Origin: Microbulbifer sp. A4B17
GTDB taxonomy: Bacteria > Pseudomonadota > Gammaproteobacteria > Pseudomonadales > Cellvibrionaceae
Assembly (NCBI RefSeq): GCF_003076275.1
Contig: NZ_CP029064.1
Span: forward strand, 2,242,501 to 2,306,500
Direction of reading: 5' to 3'
DNA: 64,000 nucleotides
The notes under the pieces are model-generated. The model saw only the letters and a program-made list of their open reading frames with translations. It ran no database searches and had not been told where the DNA came from. Each line of letters opens with the position of its first letter. The stretch's first letter is position 1. The translations under genes and the position numbers were made by a program. This document shows, one piece after another, positions 11,571 through 21,091 of the stretch.

Positions 11571-12956
11571 TTGCGTTATTTACCCCTCGCATTTGATGTT
11601 AAAGATCATCCCTGTTTGATTGTTGGAGGTGGCTCCATTGCCACACGTAAGGCTCGCCTGTTGTGCAAAGGGGGAGCGCGTTTATTGGTGGTGTCCCCGG
11701 ATATTACCGATGAGCTCCAGCAAATGGTGGCTGATTCAGGTGGGAAGTGGTTTCAATCCAGCTATTCGAGCAAGTACCTGCAAGAAGTGGGGCTGGTCGT
11801 AGCTGCATCTGATGATGAATCCGTTAATGCGGAGGTTTCAAGGGACGCCCAGTCGCAGCGTCTGCCTGTTAATGCAGTAGATGCGCCAGAATTGTGCACC
11901 TTTACTTTTCCGGCCATCGTGGAGCGGGGGGACCTGTCAATTGGAATTAGTAGCGGCGGAGCTGCTCCGGTGTTGGCGCGCAGAATCCGAGCCCAGCTTG
12001 AAGCGCTGTTATCACCGGAACTGGGGCCATTGGTAAACTTTGCAGCACAGATGCGGAGTAAGGTGAAAACGGCGCTTCCCGAGGCTCTGCGAAAAAATTT
12101 CTGGGAGTGGGTATTTGCCGGCCCAGTTGCTAACCGGATGGAGGCGGGGCAGCCGGTAGATGCTGAAAAAGCATTTCTCGATGGGTTGCATGATTGGCAG
12201 GGCAATCCCAGTCCGGTCGGCGAAGTTTACCTTGTTGGCGGTGGTCCAGGTGATCCCGATCTGCTGACCTTCCGTGCACTGCGCTTGATGCAGCAAGCGG
12301 ATGTTGTGCTTTACGATCGACTGGTATCGCCAGAGGTTATGGAGTTGGTGCGCCGGGATGCAGAGCGGATCTATGTGGGTAAGCGGAAAGCGTTCCATGC
12401 GGTACCGCAAGATGATATTAACCAGCTGCTGGTAGATTTAGCCAGCCAGGGCAAAAAGGTCTTGCGCCTTAAAGGGGGAGATCCTTTTATATTTGGCCGG
12501 GGTGGCGAAGAGATCGATAAGTTATCTGATGCCGGTATTCCATTTCAGGTGGTGCCAGGTATTACCGCAGCGTCTGGATGTGCAAGCTATGCGGGTATCC
12601 CGTTAACACATCGAGACCACGCCCAATCCGTACGCTTTATTACTGGGCATTTAAAAGAAGGTAGCCTGGATCTTCCCTGGAGAGAGCTAGCGGGTCCCGG
12701 GCAAACTTTGGTTTTCTATATGGGACTTACCGGACTGCCAACTATTTGTGCAGAACTGGTTAAATATGGGCTTGACCCACAGACGCCGGCTGCCTTGGTT
12801 GAGAAGGGTACCACCCGCGATCAGCGAGTAGTGGTCGGTGACTTGGCCAGCTTGCCGGGCTTGGCGGAAGCTAGCGAGGTGCGCGCACCGACACTCACTA
12901 TTATCGGTGGGGTTGTGAGCCTGCATGAAAAGCTCCAATGGTACCAGCCGGATTGA
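11571..12956 (+). CDS. cysG: Siroheme synthase CysG (trifunctional)
   Basis: CysG makes siroheme from uroporphyrinogen III: an N-terminal precorrin-2 dehydrogenase/ferrochelatase (about residues 1-210, NAD site [14 protein letters not shown]) is fused to a C-terminal SAM uroporphyrinogen-III methyltransferase (about 215-457, [32 protein letters not shown] and [20 protein letters not shown]). Length (461) matches E. coli CysG. The start is TTG at 11571 ([11 protein letters not shown]); the ribosome site is weak. Siroheme serves sulfite and nitrite reductase, none of which is in this window, and precorrin-2 is also a cobalamin precursor. A strong inverted repeat follows the gene. Confidence 0.95.
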   Translation: MRYLPLAFDVKDHPCLIVGGGSIATRKARLLCKGGARLLVVSPDITDELQQMVADSGGKWFQSSYSSKYLQEVGLVVAASDDESVNAEVSRDAQSQRLPVNAVDAPELCTFTFPAIVERGDLSIGISSGGAAPVLARRIRAQLEALLSPELGPLVNFAAQMRSKVKTALPEALRKNFWEWVFAGPVANRMEAGQPVDAEKAFLDGLHDWQGNPSPVGEVYLVGGGPGDPDLLTFRALRLMQQADVVLYDRLVSPEVMELVRRDAERIYVGKRKAFHAVPQDDINQLLVDLASQGKKVLRLKGGDPFIFGRGGEEIDKLSDAGIPFQVVPGITAASGCASYAGIPLTHRDHAQSVRFITGHLKEGSLDLPWRELAGPGQTLVFYMGLTGLPTICAELVKYGLDPQTPAALVEKGTTRDQRVVVGDLASLPGLAEASEVRAPTLTIIGGVVSLHEKLQWYQPD

Positions 12957-12981
12957 GCCAGTTAGCGGAAGCGCGCATTGG

Positions 12982-13018
12982 CACTGAGAGTACCTATACT
13001 GAATAGGTACTCTCAGTG
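12982..13018. repeat. Perfect 16-bp inverted repeat after cysG
   Basis: Arms CACTGAGAGTACCTAT (12982-12997) and ATAGGTACTCTCAGTG (13003-13018) are perfectly complementary around the 5-base loop ACTGA. There is no T-run, so it is not a classical terminator. Its right arm ends on the GTG that could start the next small gene, so it may act as a stem controlling that gene, a cysG 3' stabiliser or a protein-binding dyad. Confidence 0.8.
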
Positions 13019-13029
13019 TGGTGTTCAAA

Positions 13030-13293
13030 ATGCTGTTTGCATTTATTCGTTTTTATTGCACCAATCTTGTGCGCTTCTTTCTACCTCCGGTCCGTGAAAT
13101 TGCGGTTCCCTCAGAGCCTGATAGCCATACCCGGCGCTATACCTACCACTACCAGCAAAAGAAAAGCTGGGTGAAAAACCTCTGGATTTTCTCGGCAGCG
13201 CTGATGCTCTGCTTTCCGGCGTTGCCTTTCGTCCTGACCCTTATCTTCTTCACCACATTTTTGTCTTTCGCCATCCTTGATGAAACCGCTTGA
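13030..13293 (+). CDS. Small conserved-looking membrane protein, unknown function
   Basis: A short basic protein with a soluble N-terminal half (PPVREIAVPSEPDSHTRR…YHYQQKK) and one long C-terminal hydrophobic stretch (about residues 50-83) that could form one or two membrane helices. I do not recognise the family. The start is uncertain: GTG codons at 13018 and 13021 lie at the edge of the 16-bp hairpin and none has a clear ribosome site, so the ATG at 13030 (87 residues) is given. It is convergent with the acylase gene. Codon use and a sensible hydrophobicity pattern argue that it is real. Confidence 0.55.
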   Translation: MLFAFIRFYCTNLVRFFLPPVREIAVPSEPDSHTRRYTYHYQQKKSWVKNLWIFSAALMLCFPALPFVLTLIFFTTFLSFAILDETA

Positions 13294-13315
13294 TTTCAAG
13301 GCTTACTGCCTGGCC

Positions 13316-15673
13316 TTAATTCAGGGTGAGGCGGTAGCGGGTCTCGCGTTTCGCAAGTGGGGATGCATTCCCCTCCGTCCAGTCCTTATGGCCGTTTCCA
13401 AAAAATGGTGACAGGGGATGGGCACTTTGGCCCGTGGCCATATGGAAAATACCATGGGAATCCCGACCAGGGGATACAACCAGGCGTTGGGACGCGCCGT
13501 GTGTCGGGGACTGGAAACGGGGCATATGGGTGTCCCCCTCGAGTGGCTCTGCAGGCATGGCCAGGAACCAGTTGAGTGGTGGTATCGCTTTGCCCAGCGG
13601 GTGCTGAATCTTTGCCATATTTTCAGCGCCCCAAGACTGTCGCTTTAGGGGCTGGTTGCTACGACTCATTTTCTCCAGTACTTGATCCAGGGCCGCGAGC
13701 TTTATCGCGTTCCAGGATTCAAAATCCGGGTTGAGGAGTTGTTGTGGCTCATTCTGGGCCATCTCCCAAAGTGGGTATTCAAACTGGCGCTTGAGTTGAC
13801 CAAAGGAAAAGTTGGGTTGATGACGGCGCATATAGGTCAAAATTGGCGCTGTCGTTAGCTCCATCAGTTTGAGGCGGTAGTTGCGAACAATACGATAGCC
13901 AACAGAGTCGACGCTGGCGCGGCCTCCCCAGTTTTGAATCTGGTCGTTTATCTCGCGATAGTCTTCCTGATCTTCCAGTAGAGAAAGAAGATGTTGTTGC
14001 CACCGCTCGAGGAATAGGGCCTGATCGTCAAGCTGGATTTTTAACAGATCGCGCTCATTGAATGTCTCCTGAGCAAAAAGCCGGTCGCGAATCTGTTGTT
14101 GACGGGCACCAAGGGCATAGCCGTGGTTGCCCATCAGTTTCAGGTAGTCCCCGTCGACAATACGAGCATTGGCACTCCAAATTCGGGCGGACTCAGGATT
14201 GTATAAACGGGGGTACTCCTGTGCACTTATATAGCCATCCCAGTAGGCATTACCATCCGCCCAGCTGACTGATCGGCTGCCATCAAAGCCTACTCGCTTG
14301 GGAATAGCACCGGCTACTGACCAACCAATATTGCCCTCACTATCGCCTACCACCAGGTTCTGGTGGGGGATGCCGATTGAGGGGCCAAGGTTTAGTGCCT
14401 CTTCCGCTGTGCGGACCGCTTCCATGCTAAGCAGGTTCATATTGCCGCCGGGAATATCATGAGCAACCCAGCGGAAGGCGAGAGGAGCTCCACGGTGATT
14501 CGTGCCGATTACCGGCCCCCAGATGGTTGTGCGCACCTCTACGACTTTTGGATCGTCTCCTTTGATTGCGATGGACTCAGTCTTCAGACCAAAGTTTCTC
14601 CAACCGTCTGGTGTTTTATATTGATCGCCGTCTTCACTGAGTTCCAAGGGGATCAGATCGCTCCAATCTCCGCCGGTGTTGGTGAATCCCCAAGCGACCA
14701 GCTCGTTACTTCCAGCAACCATAATCGGACCGCCTGGCAGGGTGACGCCACGGATAAAGCGGTTGCTGCCAGGTATACTCCAGCCCGCCCGATACCAGAT
14801 ATTGGGAACACTGAGGCCGAGATGCATATCGTTGGCAAGAATGGCACCTCCGTGCGCGGTCAAGCTGCCGCCGATAACCCAATTATTACTGCCGTAGATT
14901 TTGTCATCACTCTCCATAGGCTGATAGACGATGGAGTCCTGTTTTTCCAAGAGTGAGGAAATCGGGGTTTCGGGGATGCTGACTTTTTTACGGGGCTCGC
15001 CAAATAATGGGGCGTCCCATCGCCCCCCTTTGGGAAAATAAAAAGCGTAAAGGTCCGCTGGGAGTAATTCGGCTAAAGCGGTATCGCGAAATTCATAGCT
15101 GCCCCGTTCACTTTGTAACGTCAGGTACATGCTGTATATAGTTAGCAGGCTGTCGGCAGAGCTCCAAGGGCGGGGTTCCTGGCCGAGCAACAAATATTCC
15201 CAAGGCTTTGCTGCAAGATTATTCAGACCAAAATTAACGCCTTTGACATATTGGTCTAACAGGGACTTCTGTTCCACTGGCATCGCAGAAATATTGCGTT
15301 CCGCTCGTTGGCGAAATTGATGCAAGCGTACCTTTTGATCATGTTTTACTGTGGATGAACCCAGTAATTCTGACAATTCCCCTGCGGAACTTCTCCGTAA
15401 CAGATCCATTTGGAAAAAACGTTCTTGCGCATGCAGGAAACCCAATGCATAGGCCGAACTACTTCGGTTTTCAGAGTGAATTAATGGAATACCCTGTGTA
15501 TCTCGCTCTATTACAACAGCTTCTTTTAATTCTCCTGTGGTGATAATTCCGTCGAGAATCGGCAGGCTTTGCCGGAGCCAGAGCCAGGCGGCAATAAAAA
15601 ATAAAAGAATTATTACCCCAAAACCCAATAACAGCGTAGAGAAATATCTTTTAAAAAAAGGAAAATTTGTCAT
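13316..15673 (-). CDS. Penicillin acylase family protein (Ntn hydrolase)
   Basis: An exported or membrane-anchored amidase of the penicillin G acylase/acyl-homoserine-lactone acylase family, made as a precursor and autocleaved. A hydrophobic segment at residues 14-34 is a signal/anchor. The alpha chain contains VVIERDTQGIPLI and ALGFLHAQERFFQMDLLRR. The beta chain begins at Ser262 in YGSNNWV, the expected Ntn nucleophile, followed by ILANDMHLGLSVPN. At 785 residues it has full family length. Substrate cannot be told from sequence: beta-lactams, AHLs or acylated peptides are all possible. It is divergent from a TonB receptor across 296 bases and convergent with the small membrane protein. Confidence 0.9.
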   Translation of the reverse strand: MTNFPFFKRYFSTLLLGFGVIILLFFIAAWLWLRQSLPILDGIITTGELKEAVVIERDTQGIPLIHSENRSSSAYALGFLHAQERFFQMDLLRRSSAGELSELLGSSTVKHDQKVRLHQFRQRAERNISAMPVEQKSLLDQYVKGVNFGLNNLAAKPWEYLLLGQEPRPWSSADSLLTIYSMYLTLQSERGSYEFRDTALAELLPADLYAFYFPKGGRWDAPLFGEPRKKVSIPETPISSLLEKQDSIVYQPMESDDKIYGSNNWVIGGSLTAHGGAILANDMHLGLSVPNIWYRAGWSIPGSNRFIRGVTLPGGPIMVAGSNELVAWGFTNTGGDWSDLIPLELSEDGDQYKTPDGWRNFGLKTESIAIKGDDPKVVEVRTTIWGPVIGTNHRGAPLAFRWVAHDIPGGNMNLLSMEAVRTAEEALNLGPSIGIPHQNLVVGDSEGNIGWSVAGAIPKRVGFDGSRSVSWADGNAYWDGYISAQEYPRLYNPESARIWSANARIVDGDYLKLMGNHGYALGARQQQIRDRLFAQETFNERDLLKIQLDDQALFLERWQQHLLSLLEDQEDYREINDQIQNWGGRASVDSVGYRIVRNYRLKLMELTTAPILTYMRRHQPNFSFGQLKRQFEYPLWEMAQNEPQQLLNPDFESWNAIKLAALDQVLEKMSRSNQPLKRQSWGAENMAKIQHPLGKAIPPLNWFLAMPAEPLEGDTHMPRFQSPTHGASQRLVVSPGRDSHGIFHMATGQSAHPLSPFFGNGHKDWTEGNASPLAKRETRYRLTLN

Positions 15674-15969
15674 TGAGATTTCCGCTAATTCTCTGGATTG
15701 GTGTCGGTAGCACTTCTCTGTGCAATTTTAAAATCACTACTCAAGTTACCGGGAGATACAAGGGAGTAACTTTTAGTGACAATATAAAAGGCTCCAAAGC
15801 CCAGATTTTCCTGACATTCACTTCTATCCAGCTAAGAACTGACTGGTCACAATAAAAAAGTCATCGCAGGGTTTTCAATATGAAAACGCAACCGTAAGAT
15901 GGCGTGCAATAACAAAAACAATAATAAATCGAAAACATCAGGCTGTATAACAATAAACGCGAGGACGCG

Positions 15970-18519
15970 ATGATGCACGATGTTGGTAGAGCTGTACTAA
16001 ACCGTAGATTCAATCTTTCCATCCTCTCTGGAACCATTGCTTTCCTCACCGCTGTAGGCAGTCATGTTCAGGCCGCGGAAATTGAGGAGGTTGTCGTTAC
16101 CGCCCAGAAGCGGGCGGAAAATCTACAGGATGTACCTATCGCGATTTCTGCTTTTACCGGGGACAATATAAAAGAAGCTGGTGTCAAAAATTTGACTGAT
16201 TTGGGGAAGTATACGCCAGGCGTCGAGATGCACAACGATACCGCCCTGCAGCCGACATACAGTATTCGCGGTGTGCAAACCAATGACTGGACCATAGGCT
16301 CCGATCCCGCAGTAGCTGTTTATGTAGATGGCGTATATACCGGCCGCAGTGCCGGTGCAGAGATACCCTTGACTGATATTGAGAGGGTTGAAGTCCTCAA
16401 AGGGCCCCAAGGTACGCTATTCGGCCGAAATGCCACCGGTGGTGCGATTCACATTATTACTACCAAACCCCAGGCAGATGACTCTACAGAATTAAATCTG
16501 ACCGCGGGTAATTATGAGCGCCAGTCATCGGACCTGTTGGTTAATCGTCAAATTGCCGACAACCTTTATGGCCGATTTTCGGCGTCCACAAATCGCCGGG
16601 ATCCCTATGCGGATAACCTGGCAAATGGATTCTCAGTGGGAGACCAGGATACCCAGACCTATCGCGCTTCTTTGTTGTGGGAACCGGCAACAGATACAGA
16701 GGTACTGTGGCGCGCCAACTACGGGGTGATGGATCAAGGCAGCGCTCTTCGCACGACCATAGTACCCAGCCTTAAAGAGGGTACGGATGTTTTTGGCGAT
16801 TACGCCCTGGATACGCCAACTATTGAAGATCGGGATTCCTTTGGCACTTCACTGACAATTACCAAAGATTTCGATAATTTCACTTTTACCTCGATCACTG
16901 CCTATAGCGAATTCGATGCTCATCTGCAACAGGATGAGGATGGGACCGCCAACCCAGATTATATGTTTGGGTCGGCTAATACTGATGATCAAAGCCAGTT
17001 CTCCCAGGAATTCCGTCTCAATGGTGCTACGGATACCATCAAATGGACATTGGGCGCCTCTTACTCTGAAGAGGAAGTCGATCATACTACTTACGCCAAC
17101 TTTACTACTGGTTCGGTGGAGTCCTTTGCCGTGTATGAAGGGGTCAAGGCAGCCTATCCGGATTTGACTCAAACTGAGCAAGAGGATCTGGCTGTTATAA
17201 CCCGCGCGCAGTTACAGGAGGCGGGACTGGAAGGGGTTGCCAGCGCCTCCTTTGTCTATGACTTAATGCTACAGACCGGTCAGGTAGATGCTTTACTTGC
17301 TGAGCTTGGCGCTTCAGGTATTACTGGCGACATGCTCTACGCGGATGATGTCGTCGCGCAAATGGTGCCGGGCTTCAACCCCTGGATCGCCTCAGATGCA
17401 CACTGGGGTGAGAGTGTTCGCAACACTGGTGATTACCGCTCCAGTGCTATTTACGGCGATATGACCTGGAGCATCACCGATAAGATGGATCTTACTGTCG
17501 GTGCTCGTTATACCTACGACCAAAAAGATTTCACCATCCAGACGGCCTATGGCAACAGTATTCCGTTGTCTCTGTCTGGTGGAGCGGTGCGTCTGGTTGA
17601 TGAGGACGGTAATGTTATTGGCAGTCTGACCCTGCCAGAAGTTGACCTGGGGTCGCAGTTGTTCGGAATTGCGTTCTTCAATAATGGTCAGCCTGTGCTG
17701 GACTCTAAGCTGAGCGATAGCTGGAGTGATCTTTCCGGGCGTATTGTGTTGGATTATCGCTGGAACGAAGATGTGATGACTTATGTCTCCCTCGCTGACG
17801 GGTTTAAAGCAGGCGGGTTCAATAGTCTTAACTTTGGCCCCGGGGTGGAGGCATCATTTGACCAGGAGGATGTTGTTAACTTCGAAGTTGGTCTCAAGAG
17901 CAGCTTGTTTGATAACCAAGTACGCCTGAATACCTCTGTTTATACCTATGAATACAATAATCTTCAGGAGTTGGATTTAGTGGGTACTCCCATACCCAGC
18001 TATAACCTGAGAAACTCCGACGCCGAAGGTACAGGCGCTGAGATTGAAGTGCAGTGGGCAGTGACCGACAGCTTGTTTGTTGCCGGTAATTACTCCTACC
18101 TGGATACCGAATTTACGGACTACCAGATCATTGAAGCGATTGGTGAGACAGAAGAAGACTCGAAAGTAGGCCAGTCCCGCGTATCGACTCCGGAGAACAA
18201 ACTCAACCTAATGGCTGAGTACACGGTAGCCCTGGTCTCCGGTGGGGAGTTTGTATTCCGTGGCGATTATAACTGGACTGATGAGCGTATAGGTTCGATT
18301 ACTGACCGCACACGCATTGTCGAAGACTATCAGTTGTTCAACCTGCGAGCTGCCTGGAATAGTCCCTCAGAGAGTTATTCCCTGGCGCTTTGGGTACAAA
18401 ATCTGACGGATGAAGAAATTGCCGGTGGCTATGGTGGTACCGGTGCCGCCATTGGTGCCAGCCCTGCTTGGCGTTTTATGCCGAGAATGTACGGCGCCGA
18501 TTTAACGGTACGATTTTAA
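15970..18519 (+). CDS. TonB-dependent outer-membrane receptor, substrate unknown
   Basis: An 849-residue receptor with a signal peptide (about residues 1-36), a TonB box EEVVVTAQKR right after it, a plug domain (SIRGVQTNDW, VYVDGVYTGR, VEVLKGPQGTLFGRNATGG) and a beta-barrel ending in aromatic F (DLTVRF). GAGGA lies just upstream; either of two adjacent ATGs (15970, 15973) could be used. Residues about 375-480 form a long insertion in an extracellular-loop position, rich in Ala/Leu and unlike the barrel. The family is the large Cellvibrionales/sphingomonad-type set that imports siderophores, sugars or other compounds. Divergence from the acylase hints at a shared substrate, but that is inference. 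Confidence 0.9.
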   Translation: MMHDVGRAVLNRRFNLSILSGTIAFLTAVGSHVQAAEIEEVVVTAQKRAENLQDVPIAISAFTGDNIKEAGVKNLTDLGKYTPGVEMHNDTALQPTYSIRGVQTNDWTIGSDPAVAVYVDGVYTGRSAGAEIPLTDIERVEVLKGPQGTLFGRNATGGAIHIITTKPQADDSTELNLTAGNYERQSSDLLVNRQIADNLYGRFSASTNRRDPYADNLANGFSVGDQDTQTYRASLLWEPATDTEVLWRANYGVMDQGSALRTTIVPSLKEGTDVFGDYALDTPTIEDRDSFGTSLTITKDFDNFTFTSITAYSEFDAHLQQDEDGTANPDYMFGSANTDDQSQFSQEFRLNGATDTIKWTLGASYSEEEVDHTTYANFTTGSVESFAVYEGVKAAYPDLTQTEQEDLAVITRAQLQEAGLEGVASASFVYDLMLQTGQVDALLAELGASGITGDMLYADDVVAQMVPGFNPWIASDAHWGESVRNTGDYRSSAIYGDMTWSITDKMDLTVGARYTYDQKDFTIQTAYGNSIPLSLSGGAVRLVDEDGNVIGSLTLPEVDLGSQLFGIAFFNNGQPVLDSKLSDSWSDLSGRIVLDYRWNEDVMTYVSLADGFKAGGFNSLNFGPGVEASFDQEDVVNFEVGLKSSLFDNQVRLNTSVYTYEYNNLQELDLVGTPIPSYNLRNSDAEGTGAEIEVQWAVTDSLFVAGNYSYLDTEFTDYQIIEAIGETEEDSKVGQSRVSTPENKLNLMAEYTVALVSGGEFVFRGDYNWTDERIGSITDRTRIVEDYQLFNLRAAWNSPSESYSLALWVQNLTDEEIAGGYGGTGAAIGASPAWRFMPRMYGADLTVRF

Positions 18520-18680
18520 TTAACATGGAAAGATAGGCGCTATTGTCGAGCTTGGGTCGGCGTTGGCCGATAAACTATGTTTAGATCGGGAAAATTGCGT
18601 CTAAATTTTGAAATAAATAATACATAAGGCAGTTTTTGCTCTATTTTATTAAGTTATTCCTGTCAGCATGACGAGAGAGT

Positions 18681-18708
18681 GGGCCGGTTCATCCGGCCCT
18701 TTTTTTTA
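18681..18708 (+). terminator. Rho-independent terminator after the TonB receptor
   Basis: GGGCCGG-TTCAT-CCGGCCC stem followed by eight T residues. It separates the receptor from the ergothioneine genes. Confidence 0.93.
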
Positions 18709-18815
18709 TTTTCCTGCAAGAGAAAAATAAACTGGCGCATATCCCCCTCTGTTGAATAGCAAGCCCCTAGGTTTACGCCTAAAACTGCGTATGATGATTT
18801 CAATAGAGAAGAAAT

Positions 18816-20120
18816 GTGTCGCAGTTGATTACTAATATGGCAATACATGTCGGTGAGGTAACTTTAGAGGAAGTAGAACAACAACTTCTCCATGATTACC
18901 AGAAAGTCCGCGCAGAGACTGAGAATCTTTCGTTGCCGCTATCCCCAGAGGATATGCAGTTGCAATCCATGCCCGATGCCAGTCCTACCAAATGGCACCT
19001 GGCGCATACGAGCTGGTTCTTTGAAACCTTTATCCTGGCAACCAGGTTGCCTGGATATCAAGCGTTTAATCCACACTTTAACCACCTGTTCAACTCTTAC
19101 TACAACAGCTTGGGCACACCCTTTGCGCGCCCCAACAGGGGGCTGATATCGCGCCCGGACACTGCCCAAATCTATGAATATCGAAAATTCATTGATGATT
19201 CAATGCATAGCCTGCTTAGCCAGTACCCGATTTCTGAAAATCTGACAGCACTGGTTCAGTTGGGATTGAACCATGAGCAGCAGCACCAGGAATTGATATT
19301 GACTGATATCAAGCATGCTCTATCCGCTAATCCTATGGCGCCGGCTTATCGGGATTTGTATCCAGAGGATGAGGACGGAGCGTTGGAGCCGCTCCGTTGG
19401 CTCAGGATACCCAGGGACTTCTATGGGATTGGAAGTAATGGCGACACTTTTTGTTTTGACAATGAAGGGCCGGAACACCAGCATTTTGTCGATGAATTTT
19501 TTATCGCCTCCCGCCTGGTAACTAACGGTGAATATCTTGAGTTTATTGAAGATGGTGGCTATGAGCAGCATCGGTTGTGGCTGTCAGATGGCTGGTCACT
19601 CGTAGAAAAGCATCGTCAAAAGCATCCGTTTTACTGGCGGCTGACTGACAGTGGTTGGCAGCAGTACACACTCCACGGTTTGCTACCCTTAAACCCTGTT
19701 GAGCCTGTCTGCCACCTTTCTTTTTATGAGGCAGATGCTTTTGCTACCTGGGCAGGGAAGCGCCTGCCTACAGAATTTGAATGGGAAGCTGCCGCTTGTC
19801 ATTTGCGCCAGCCGAATCAGATGGCAGCAGCCAACTTTCTGGAAAAACGCCACTTCAGGCCTTTACAGGCACAGCAGGGGCAGATGCAGTTTTTAGGAGA
19901 TCTGTGGGAGTGGACCTCCAGTGCTTATCTACCTTATCGCGGATTCAAGGCCAGGGAGGATGCCGTGGGTGAGTACAATGGAAAATTTATGTGTAACCAA
20001 AAGGTCCTGCGCGGTGGATCTTTTGCAACCCCTGCTGACCATATCAGGATCAGTTACCGCAATTTCTTTTACCCACATCAATCGTGGCAATTTACCGGTA
20101 TCCGTTTGGCAGGAGACTAA
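18816..20120 (+). CDS. egtB: Ergothioneine biosynthesis protein EgtB (sulfoxide synthase)
   Basis: Non-heme iron enzyme joining trimethylhistidine (hercynine) to a cysteine thiol donor with O2. The N-terminal DinB-like domain (WHLAHTSWFFETF, and the iron-binding HxxxHxE at His153/His157/Glu159 in NHEQQHQEL) is fused to a C-terminal formylglycine-generating-enzyme-like domain (RLPTEFEWEAAA, LGDLWEWTSSAY, VLRGGSFATP…GIRLA). The 434 residues fit. The GTG at 18816 is the longest start, with a purine-rich AGAGAAGAA upstream; ATG at 18837 is an alternative. egtD follows at once. EgtC and EgtE are not nearby, so the thiol donor and lyase step are open. Confidence 0.93.
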   Translation: MSQLITNMAIHVGEVTLEEVEQQLLHDYQKVRAETENLSLPLSPEDMQLQSMPDASPTKWHLAHTSWFFETFILATRLPGYQAFNPHFNHLFNSYYNSLGTPFARPNRGLISRPDTAQIYEYRKFIDDSMHSLLSQYPISENLTALVQLGLNHEQQHQELILTDIKHALSANPMAPAYRDLYPEDEDGALEPLRWLRIPRDFYGIGSNGDTFCFDNEGPEHQHFVDEFFIASRLVTNGEYLEFIEDGGYEQHRLWLSDGWSLVEKHRQKHPFYWRLTDSGWQQYTLHGLLPLNPVEPVCHLSFYEADAFATWAGKRLPTEFEWEAAACHLRQPNQMAAANFLEKRHFRPLQAQQGQMQFLGDLWEWTSSAYLPYRGFKAREDAVGEYNGKFMCNQKVLRGGSFATPADHIRISYRNFFYPHQSWQFTGIRLAGD

Positions 20121-20122
20121 AT

Positions 20123-21091
20123 GTGAAAGCGGCCTTATCATCGATTCAGGAAAGTTCACACCAGGAGCATGAATTTCTAAAGGATGTTTTAAAGGGTTTG
20201 GCAGGCGATCAGAAGACTTTACCGTGTAAATATTTGTATGATGAACTGGGTTCTCAGTTGTTTGAGAAAATATGCAATGTTGACGATTATTATTTAACCC
20301 GCACAGAAGCTGAGATATTTAATCGATATTTACAGGATATTGCTGAGGAGATTGGGCCAGGGGCGCTTTTGGTTGAGCCCGGTGCAGGCAACTGTGAGAA
20401 AGTTGAAGCCCTGTTGCAGTTACTGGAAAGCCCCAGCGGCTATTATCCTATCGACATTTCTCCGGAAATTCTCTTTCTGGCTAGCCAGCGCATCAAAAAG
20501 GGGACGCCACACATTTCTGTTTGGCCTGAAGTCGGTGACTTTACCCAGCCTGCAGTCTGGGACAACCTGCCGAATATTGAATCGAGGAAGCGAGTGGTTT
20601 TTTTTCCGGGGTCGACTATCGGGAACTTTGAGCCGGATAGGGCGGAAGCGTTACTGGAGACATTTGCCGCTAACTTGAGGTCTGGGGATGGACTATTGAT
20701 AGGTACCGATCTGGTTAAAGATTCGGTGATTCTTGAAAGGGCCTATCACGATAGTGAACACATTACCGAAAAATTTAACAAGAACCTCCTGCAACGAATC
20801 AATAGTGAATTGGGAGGCAACTTTGATTTGTCATCATTCTCCCATCGTGCCTTCTACCAACCGTTGCGGCAACGAGTGGAAATGCATTTAGTTAGCCTCA
20901 AGGAGCAGAGTGTTTCCATTGCTGGAGAAAAGGTTTTCTTTTTGGAAGGTGAGACTATTCATACGGAGAATAGCCATAAGTACAGGATCAGTAGTTTTAA
21001 TACTCTGTTAATGAAGGGGGGATTTAGGCCTGTTCGATACTGGGCTGATCCTACCGAATCCTATGCTATACACTATGCTCAAGCGATATAG
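20123..21091 (+). CDS. egtD: L-histidine N-alpha-methyltransferase EgtD
   Basis: Trimethylates histidine to hercynine with SAM, the first step of ergothioneine synthesis. The GTG at 20123 has AGGAG 7 bases upstream and gives 322 residues, the usual EgtD length; the in-frame ATG at 20084 would overlap egtB by 37 bases and lacks that site. Diagnostic motifs are LPCKYLYDELGSQLFE, DDYYLTRTEAEI, VEPGAGNCEK (SAM motif I), VFFPGSTIGNFEP and the C-terminal MEMHL/RISSFN-like segment. It lies two bases after egtB, so egtBD is one unit. The 3' end overlaps the DUF411 gene. Confidence 0.94.
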   Translation: MKAALSSIQESSHQEHEFLKDVLKGLAGDQKTLPCKYLYDELGSQLFEKICNVDDYYLTRTEAEIFNRYLQDIAEEIGPGALLVEPGAGNCEKVEALLQLLESPSGYYPIDISPEILFLASQRIKKGTPHISVWPEVGDFTQPAVWDNLPNIESRKRVVFFPGSTIGNFEPDRAEALLETFAANLRSGDGLLIGTDLVKDSVILERAYHDSEHITEKFNKNLLQRINSELGGNFDLSSFSHRAFYQPLRQRVEMHLVSLKEQSVSIAGEKVFFLEGETIHTENSHKYRISSFNTLLMKGGFRPVRYWADPTESYAIHYAQAI

